In this document: positions 35,260 through 41,177 of the stretch, piece by piece
Numbering within the stretch: position 1 is the stretch's first letter
Layout: every line of letters starts with the position of its first letter
Made by a program: the position numbers and the translations under genes
Assembly: GCA_027451985.1 (NCBI GenBank)
Contig: DAIDHS010000001.1
Location: 161,932-203,108 of the forward strand
Source of the DNA: Elusimicrobiota bacterium
GTDB lineage: Bacteria > Elusimicrobiota > Elusimicrobia > UBA1565 > UBA9628
Direction: 5' to 3'
Length of the DNA stretch: 41,177 nucleotides
Notes under the pieces: generated by a model
Database searches by the model: none
What the model saw: the letters and a program-made list of their open reading frames with translations, nothing else
What the model was told of the DNA's origin: nothing

Positions 35260-36427
35260 AAGGCGGAGAAGAAGCGCGCGCGCTCTTGGGCGAAGCGCCC
35301 CTCGACGATGGAGCGGCGAATCATGGCCGCGACGTCGGCCATGAGCTGGAGGTTGTGGTAGGTCAAAAGCCGCAGGACCGCGAGCTCCTTGGCCCGGAAG
35401 AGATGGCTTAAGTAGGCGCGGGTGTAGCCCTTGCACACGAAGCAGCCGCACTCCGGATCGAGGGGGGAAAAGTCCCTCCGCATCGGGCTGTTGCCGATGT
35501 TGAACTGGCCTTTGCGGCTCATCACGCCGCCGTTTCTGGCCACGCGCGTCGGGTAGACGCAGTCCATCATGTCCACGCCGCAAGCGACCGCGTCCCACAG
35601 GTCCTTCGGCGTGCCCACGCCCATCAAGTAGCGCGGCTTTTCGGGCGGCAGAAAGTCCACGGTGCGGTTGAGGATATCCCAGGTCACGTCCTTGGGCTCG
35701 CCCACGGAGAATCCGCCCAAGGACACGCCGTCGGCCGGGATTTCGCCCATGTGCTCGGCCGCGCGGCGGCGCAGATCCGGATAAAACGAGCCTTGCGCGA
35801 TGGGGAAAAACAGGCACTGTTTGCCGGCGTCTCTTTGGCGCTGCAGGGCCGGCAGAGAGCGCTCGGTCCAGTCGAGCGTGCGCGCAAGAGCCTTTTCCGC
35901 CTCGGCCTCGGTCGCGGGATACGGCGGGCAGTGGTCGAGCGTGGTCCAGCAGTCAGAGCCCAAGGACGCCTGGATGTCGATGACTTTCTCGGGCGTCAGG
36001 CGGTGCGCGCTGCCGTCTAGGTGCGAGCGGAAGCTCACCCCGTCGTCGTCGATGTCGCGCAGGCCCGCCAGGCTCAGGACCTGGAAGCCGCCCGAGTCGG
36101 TCAAAATCATGCCGTCGTAGCGCATGAATTTGTGCAGGCCGCCCGCGGCTGAAACGGTCTCCAGCCCCGGGCGCAGGTAGAGGTGGTAGCTGTTGGCCAG
36201 AATCGCGCGCACGCCCAAGAGCTCCAAGTCTTCTTGCGAGACGGCCTTGACCGAGGCCTGGGTCGCCACCGGCATGAACACGGGGGTTTCCACCAGCGTC
36301 CCGCGCTTGGTGCGCAGCACGCCCGCGCGCGCTTTAGAGGCGGAATCCCCGGCGAGGACGGAGAAGACGGCAGCGGAAGCCGTCTCCTTCCGTTCCTCTC
36401 CTTTCCCTTCCGTTCCTTTCTTTTCCG

Positions 36428-36431
<4 letters not shown>
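35247..36431 (-). CDS. tgt: Queuine tRNA-ribosyltransferase
   Basis: This 394-residue enzyme swaps guanine 34 of GUN-anticodon tRNAs for the preQ1 base. Motifs are LANSYHLYLRPGLE, LTDSGGFQVLSL with the catalytic-type Asp, TTLDHCPPYPATEAEAEKAL (where many enzymes have FDEC), LGGFSVGEPK, and the zinc site CGCFVCKGYTRAYLSHL plus a later His. It begins with about 20 extra Lys/Glu/Gly residues (MTEKKGTEGKGEERKE) encoded by a purine-rich tract. The ATG overlaps the queA stop, and no later in-frame start is close. It follows queA, the next enzyme of the pathway. Confidence 0.96.
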
Positions 36432-37461
<1,030 letters not shown>

Positions 37462-37465
<4 letters not shown>

Positions 37466-38691
37466 TGCACCACCACCGCGAGGTAGGATCCTGGAAAATA
37501 GTATTTCAAAATACGTTCGTAGCTGCGGCCCAGCTCGGCCTGCTTGCGCGCGCCCCACTGGCTCAAGCCCACGCCGTGGCCGAGGCCGTGGCCTTTGAAC
37601 TCGACCTCGTCATTCCGGACCCGGACGCGGTAGATGCGGTCGCTCTTCAAGAGCGCCGCCCCGATGCGCCGCCGAAACGCGCTGGCCGCGATGCTGATGG
37701 GATCGCCGTCGATGTCCGCGACGAAGTTCTTCACGTAGCCATCCCAGTACTCGTGGCCGATGTGGAAGGACTTGAGCGGCCCGGCGATGAGGCTGCCGGG
37801 CTCGAGAGCCGCCAGGACCTGGGCCAGCGGCACGTAGGCCGTCCAGTCGTACTGGGGGCATCCGCGGCTGTAGGGATCGCGCACGCCGCGCAGGGGCGGC
37901 GGAGGCTCGGCCCCGCCCCAAATCTCGGATTCGTCCGCCGTGTGCCCGCCCGAGCAGGAGTGGTAGTAGGCATCGAGGATTTGCCCCCGGTAGCCCAGCA
38001 CCTGGCCCGCGGTCTCGTTGACCGCCTTGCGCACGCGCGCGGGGACCTGCGCCAGGCTGCCGAACATCTGCGATCGGGTGTCGGCGGTCAGGTCGTAGCC
38101 CTCGTCCTCGTACTTGTCGAGCTGGGTGTAGGCATAGGTACGCGCGACCACGGCCTGGGCCTTTAAAGCCTCCAGCGGCCAGGAGGGGTCCATCTCGTAG
38201 GGCAGCACGCCCATGAGGTAGTCCTCGACGTCGAGCACGTCGACCGCGGTGACCGCGCGGTCGTCGTCGTGCCGCAGGACGATTTCGCCGCGGTAGCAGC
38301 GGCCGTCTAGGAGAGCGCAGTCGGTCATGGCCTTGGTCCGGATGGTGGTGCGCGGCCCGATGATGAGGCCGCCCAGCTTCAGGTCCCGGTTCAGGGCCCG
38401 GACGATGTAGCGCTTGCCCGGGACCAGGTAGTAAAGCTTGCCCGCGGCGTCGTCGAAGGTGCAGCGGCCCTGGCAGGCTAAACGGATGGTGCGCGCGCGC
38501 AGGATGACGCCGACGCGGATTTTGCGCACCGAGGGCTGGGCCGCGGGCACGAAGTCGGAGCTCAAAATGCGCAGGCGCTTCTTCGCCAGGGCCGGGGACG
38601 CGGGAGCGAGCGCGGCCAGGACCATGAGGGCCGCGAAAAAGCTAGAAGAGTTCGCGCGGCTTCTGCGGCGGCGTGCGTTCAAGATGGGCAT
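37462..38691 (-). CDS. SpoIID/LytB-domain protein (exported)
   Basis: This 409-residue protein has an Arg-rich N terminus and signal sequence ([19 protein letters not shown]). The SpoIID/LytB domain occupies roughly residues 100-405: [56 protein letters not shown] and [17 protein letters not shown]. SpoIID is a peptidoglycan lytic transglycosylase in Bacillus engulfment, but non-sporulating diderms have it too, probably for wall remodelling. The catalytic Glu of SpoIID probably matches the Glu in LPYEMDPSW. It starts 50 bases inside ruvB, a long overlap. Confidence 0.92.
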
Positions 38692-39670
38692 AGGCTCGGG
38701 AGGTGGCCGTGCGTCCGCGCGGCGTCCGGGCGACGAAGCCGGACTGGATGAGGAAGGGCTCGATGACGTCGGTCAGGGTGTCGATTTCCTCGCTGACCGC
38801 GATGGCCAGGCTCTCGATGCCGACGGGTCCGCCGTCGAACTTGTCGATGAGCACCTCCAAAATCTTTCGGTCCATGGCGTCCAAGCCCAGGGCGTCGACT
38901 TCCAGGCGGTCCAGGGCGTAGCGCGCGACCTTGGCCGTGACCGCGCCCTCGCCCTTGACCTCGGCGAAGTCGCGCACGCGGCGCAGCAGGCGGTTGGCGA
39001 TGCGCGGGGTGCCGCGGCAGCGCCTGGAGATTTCCCCGGCGCCGTCCTCGTCGGCCTTGACGCCCAGGATGGCGGCGGAGCGCAGCACGATGGCGGTAAG
39101 CTCCTTCTCGCCGTAGAAATTGAGGTTGCCGATGATGCCGAAGCGGTCGCGCAAAGGCCCGGTCAAGAGGCCCGCGCGCGTGGTCGCGCCGATCAGGGTA
39201 AAGCGCGGCACCGCGAGCTTCAAGGTCTCCGCGGTCGGGCCTTTGCCGGTCGAGATGAAGAAGGTGTAGTCCTCCATCACGGGGTAGAGCGACTCCTCCA
39301 CCAGAGGGTTCAAACGATGGATCTCGTCGATGAAGAGCACGTCGCCGTCCGAGAGGTCGGTCAGGAGCGCGGCCAGGTCGCCCACGCGCTCCAGGACCGG
39401 GCCCGAGGAGGTGCGCAGGTTGACGCCCATCTCGCGCGCCAGGATGTTGGCCAGCGTGGTCTTGCCCAGGCCCGGGGGAGAATAGAGCAGGCAGTGATCG
39501 AGCGGCTCCTTGCGGTTCTTGGCGGCTTCCAAGAAAACCTTGAGGTTGTCCTTCAACTGGTTCTGGCCGACGAATTCGTCCAAGGTCTTGGGCCTCAGCG
39601 CCCGGTCCAAAGGTTCGTCCGCGGCCTGCTTCTCCGCGCCCAAGACGCCCTCCGCTTCGTGGTCGGCCAT
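38642..39670 (-). CDS. ruvB: Holliday junction DNA helicase subunit RuvB
   Basis: This 342-residue AAA+ branch-migration motor starts [20 protein letters not shown] after a short tail. Walker B is [13 protein letters not shown], sensor 1 region [20 protein letters not shown], and a C-terminal winged helix ends with [17 protein letters not shown]. Its Walker A reads [11 protein letters not shown], with Ser where RuvB usually has the first Gly. It overlaps ruvA by one base (TGATG) and works with RuvA and RuvC upstream. Confidence 0.97.
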   Translation of the reverse strand: MADHEAEGVLGAEKQAADEPLDRALRPKTLDEFVGQNQLKDNLKVFLEAAKNRKEPLDHCLLYSPPGLGKTTLANILAREMGVNLRTSSGPVLERVGDLAALLTDLSDGDVLFIDEIHRLNPLVEESLYPVMEDYTFFISTGKGPTAETLKLAVPRFTLIGATTRAGLLTGPLRDRFGIIGNLNFYGEKELTAIVLRSAAILGVKADEDGAGEISRRCRGTPRIANRLLRRVRDFAEVKGEGAVTAKVARYALDRLEVDALGLDAMDRKILEVLIDKFDGGPVGIESLAIAVSEEIDTLTDVIEPFLIQSGFVARTPRGRTATSRAYAHLERTPPQKPRELF

Positions 39671-40296
39671 CAGAGTTTCTTGAGCGCCAGCCGCACGATT
39701 TGCTCGACCGGCAGGGACTTAGCGCCCGCCTCGCTCGCGACCGCTTCCAGCGCCGCGCGCGCCTCGGAGGGGCGGTAGCCCAAAGCGGACAAGGCGCCCA
39801 GCGCTTGCGCGAGCGCGCCGCCCGCGAGCGACTCATCGGCCCGCGCCATGCGCGCCTGGCCGGGCACGCTGATGACTTCCATGGTGTCCTTGAGCGCGGC
39901 GATGAGCTTGTCCGCGGTCTTTTTTGTGAAGCCGAAGACGGCGCAGAGCATCTTGGAGTCCTTGTCCAAGACCGCGCGGCGGAAATCCGGCAGGGACTTG
40001 GAGGCGCGCTCCAAGTATTCGAGCGCCTTCTTGGCGCCGGTGGAAGGCACGTGATCCCTGAAAGTGGCGAACATGGCCTTTTCCACGGGCGTCAAAAATC
40101 CGTAGAGCGTCTGCCCGCCGCCGTACATGCCGAAGGACTCCTCGATGAGGAGCACGACCTCGGGGCCCTGGCCGGGCTCGGGCAGGCGCGCCAAATCGGA
40201 AGAAGTCAGGGACACCTCGTAGCCCACGCCGCCCACGTCCAAGACGGCGCCGGTCTTGGTCTTGGCGAAGACCGTGCCGCGCAAGGACGCGATCAT
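39670..40296 (-). CDS. ruvA: Holliday junction DNA helicase subunit RuvA
   Basis: This 208-residue protein forms the junction-binding tetramer. It begins [20 protein letters not shown], has the OB-fold end [20 protein letters not shown], a helix-hairpin-helix region ([16 protein letters not shown] and [19 protein letters not shown]) and the C-terminal RuvB-contact domain ([18 protein letters not shown]). The hairpins usually read GIGPKxA; here they are degenerate. ATG 40296 overlaps the ruvC stop (ATGA). Confidence 0.95.
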   Translation of the reverse strand: MIASLRGTVFAKTKTGAVLDVGGVGYEVSLTSSDLARLPEPGQGPEVVLLIEESFGMYGGGQTLYGFLTPVEKAMFATFRDHVPSTGAKKALEYLERASKSLPDFRRAVLDKDSKMLCAVFGFTKKTADKLIAALKDTMEVISVPGQARMARADESLAGGALAQALGALSALGYRPSEARAALEAVASEAGAKSLPVEQIVRLALKKL

Positions 40297-40811
40297 GCCC
40301 TTGCTCCGTGGCGCTCCAAGACGCGCAGGCGCGAGGAGCGCTCCGAGCGCAGGTGGCACAGGGCGATGGCGGCCGCGTCCGAGACGTCGTCCGGGCGCAA
40401 AATGTCTTGCAGGCCCAGCGCGCGCTTGACCGCGCTCTGGATTTGCGGCTTCTTGGCCTGCCCGCTGCCGGTCAGGGACAGCTTGACGGTTCGCGGGTTG
40501 TACTCCCGGGCGGGCAGCCCGCGCTGGGCCGCGGCCAGGATGAGTACGCCGCGGGCCTGCAGGGTTTTGCGGATGGTGTGCGCGGCTTTTAGGAAAAACA
40601 TTTCCTCGATGGCCATGGCCGCGGGCTCGTGTTCCGAGATGATGGCCGCGAGCGAGCGGTGGAGAAAATTGAGGCGCTCCGGAAACTCGGTCTCCGGGTA
40701 GGTCTTGATGAGCCCGGAGGCCATGAGGCGCGGCGCGCCGTCTTGGGCCTCGAGGACCGCCCAGCCGGTTTCAGAGACCCCCGGGTCGACGCCCAGGACC
40801 GGGGCGCTCAT
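40293..40811 (-). CDS. ruvC: Crossover junction endodeoxyribonuclease RuvC
   Basis: This 172-residue Holliday-junction resolvase of RNase H fold has the catalytic Asp9 in VLGVDPGVSETGWAVL, Glu in AMAIEEMFFLKAAHTIRKTL, the block VLILAAAQRGLPAREYNPRT, and the C-terminal Asp pair in LRPDDVSDAAAIALCHL. Length is normal. It overlaps yebC by four bases upstream. Confidence 0.97.
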   Translation of the reverse strand: MSAPVLGVDPGVSETGWAVLEAQDGAPRLMASGLIKTYPETEFPERLNFLHRSLAAIISEHEPAAMAIEEMFFLKAAHTIRKTLQARGVLILAAAQRGLPAREYNPRTVKLSLTGSGQAKKPQIQSAVKRALGLQDILRPDDVSDAAAIALCHLRSERSSRLRVLERHGARA

Positions 40812-41177
40812 CCGAGCTTGGCCATCACCTCGTCGGGGATGTCGAAGTTGGCGTGGACCTTCATCACGTCGTCGTGCTCCTCCAAGGCTTCGATGAGCGC
40901 CAAAACCTTCTGCGCGTCCGTTTCGCCCAGGGGCACGCGGGTGGAGGGCTTCATCACGATTTCGGCCGACGCCGCCGTCACGCCCGCCGCGGCCAGGCCG
41001 TCCTTGACCTTGTCCAGGTCCTTGGGGTCGGTGTAAATCTCGTAATTGTCCTTGTCTTCGGCGGAAAAGTCCTCCGCGCCCAGGTCCAAGGCCTTGGACA
41101 TCACCGTGTCCTCGTCCGGCGCGCCGCTCTTGGCCACGGTGATGAGGCCCTGGGACTTGAACATCCAGCCCACGCAG
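40808..41177 (-). CDS. yebC: YebC/PmpR-family regulator (TACO1 homologue), 5' end cut off by window
   Basis: The C-terminal 122 residues of a YebC-family protein run off the window edge. Visible blocks are CVGWMFKSQGLITV, LGAEDFSAEDKDNYEIYTDP, IVMKPSTRVPLGETDAQKVL and DDVMKVHANFDIPDEVMAKL. YebC proteins act as DNA-binding regulators or as translation factors for poly-Pro stretches. Placement before ruvC is the usual bacterial arrangement. The start lies beyond base 41177. Confidence 0.95.
   Translation of the reverse strand, partial: CVGWMFKSQGLITVAKSGAPDEDTVMSKALDLGAEDFSAEDKDNYEIYTDPKDLDKVKDGLAAAGVTAASAEIVMKPSTRVPLGETDAQKVLALIEALEEHDDVMKVHANFDIPDEVMAKLG

Noticed and set aside
38438-39778. 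446-codon plus-strand open frame
   Set aside because: Antisense to ruvB and spoIID; composition of a shadow frame and no recognisable domain.

Overview
The window is a GC-rich, tightly packed bacterial chromosome segment from a diderm (Gram-negative-type) organism. The diderm reading rests on a nearly complete Kdo/heptose/lipid A and LPS-transport gene set (kdsA, kdsB, a heptose-7-phosphate kinase, lpxK, waaA, lptA, lptB, lptC, and heptosyltransferase-like GT9 enzymes). The combination of this set with ruvCAB-spoIID-queA-tgt, yajC-secD-secF, a divergent membrane pyrophosphatase and metal-dependent KdsA fits Elusimicrobiota best in my judgement. That is inference from gene content only, with no 16S or marker search. 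I see no tRNA, rRNA, CRISPR, IS element or prophage.

Layout. (1) 1-3662, plus strand: end of a response regulator, an endonuclease III-like glycosylase, a TPR protein and an MltD-like lytic transglycosylase, all translationally overlapping. (2) 3659-18524, minus strand: a 16-gene envelope run starting at a GT9 gene (18524) and passing through two GT4, one GT2, a polysaccharide deacetylase, a second GT9, lpxK, a DUF3108 protein, a RfaE1-type heptose kinase, kdsB, pyrG, kdsA, a small zinc-ribbon membrane protein, lptC, lptA and lptB. Most stops and starts overlap, so it looks like one transcription unit for building and exporting lipid A-core. pyrG supplies CTP for CMP-Kdo synthesis by KdsB. 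(3) 18525-18757: an AT-rich divergent promoter region with two inverted repeats. (4) 18758-24494, plus strand: a three-gene operon with ATGA overlaps, comprising a BcsA-type cellulose synthase with unusual N-terminal GYF_2-like repeats and a PilZ domain, a BcsG-type phosphoethanolamine transferase, and a secreted protein made of two copies of one domain. There is no BcsB, BcsC, BcsZ, BcsE or BcsF. This is the most interesting system here. (5) 24478-29758, minus strand: yajC-secD-secF, a protein resembling the MetH activation domain, a DUF374 acyltransferase and waaA. (6) 29871-33602: divergent H+/Na+-pyrophosphatase (minus) with a strong promoter right at its start codon, a small membrane protein, and a secreted ankyrin protein followed by a perfect terminator. 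(7) 33603-35225, plus: secreted S10 serine carboxypeptidase. (8) 35247-41177, minus: yebC (partial), ruvC, ruvA, ruvB, spoIID-like, queA, tgt, again with overlapping reading frames.

How it works together: regions 2, 4 and 5 together make the outer envelope. They build Kdo and heptose, assemble lipid A-core, export LPS, and apparently synthesise a modified beta-glucan decorated with phosphoethanolamine under c-di-GMP control. No gap between genes exceeds 300 bases; the longest is the 233-base divergent region before the cellulose-synthase gene.
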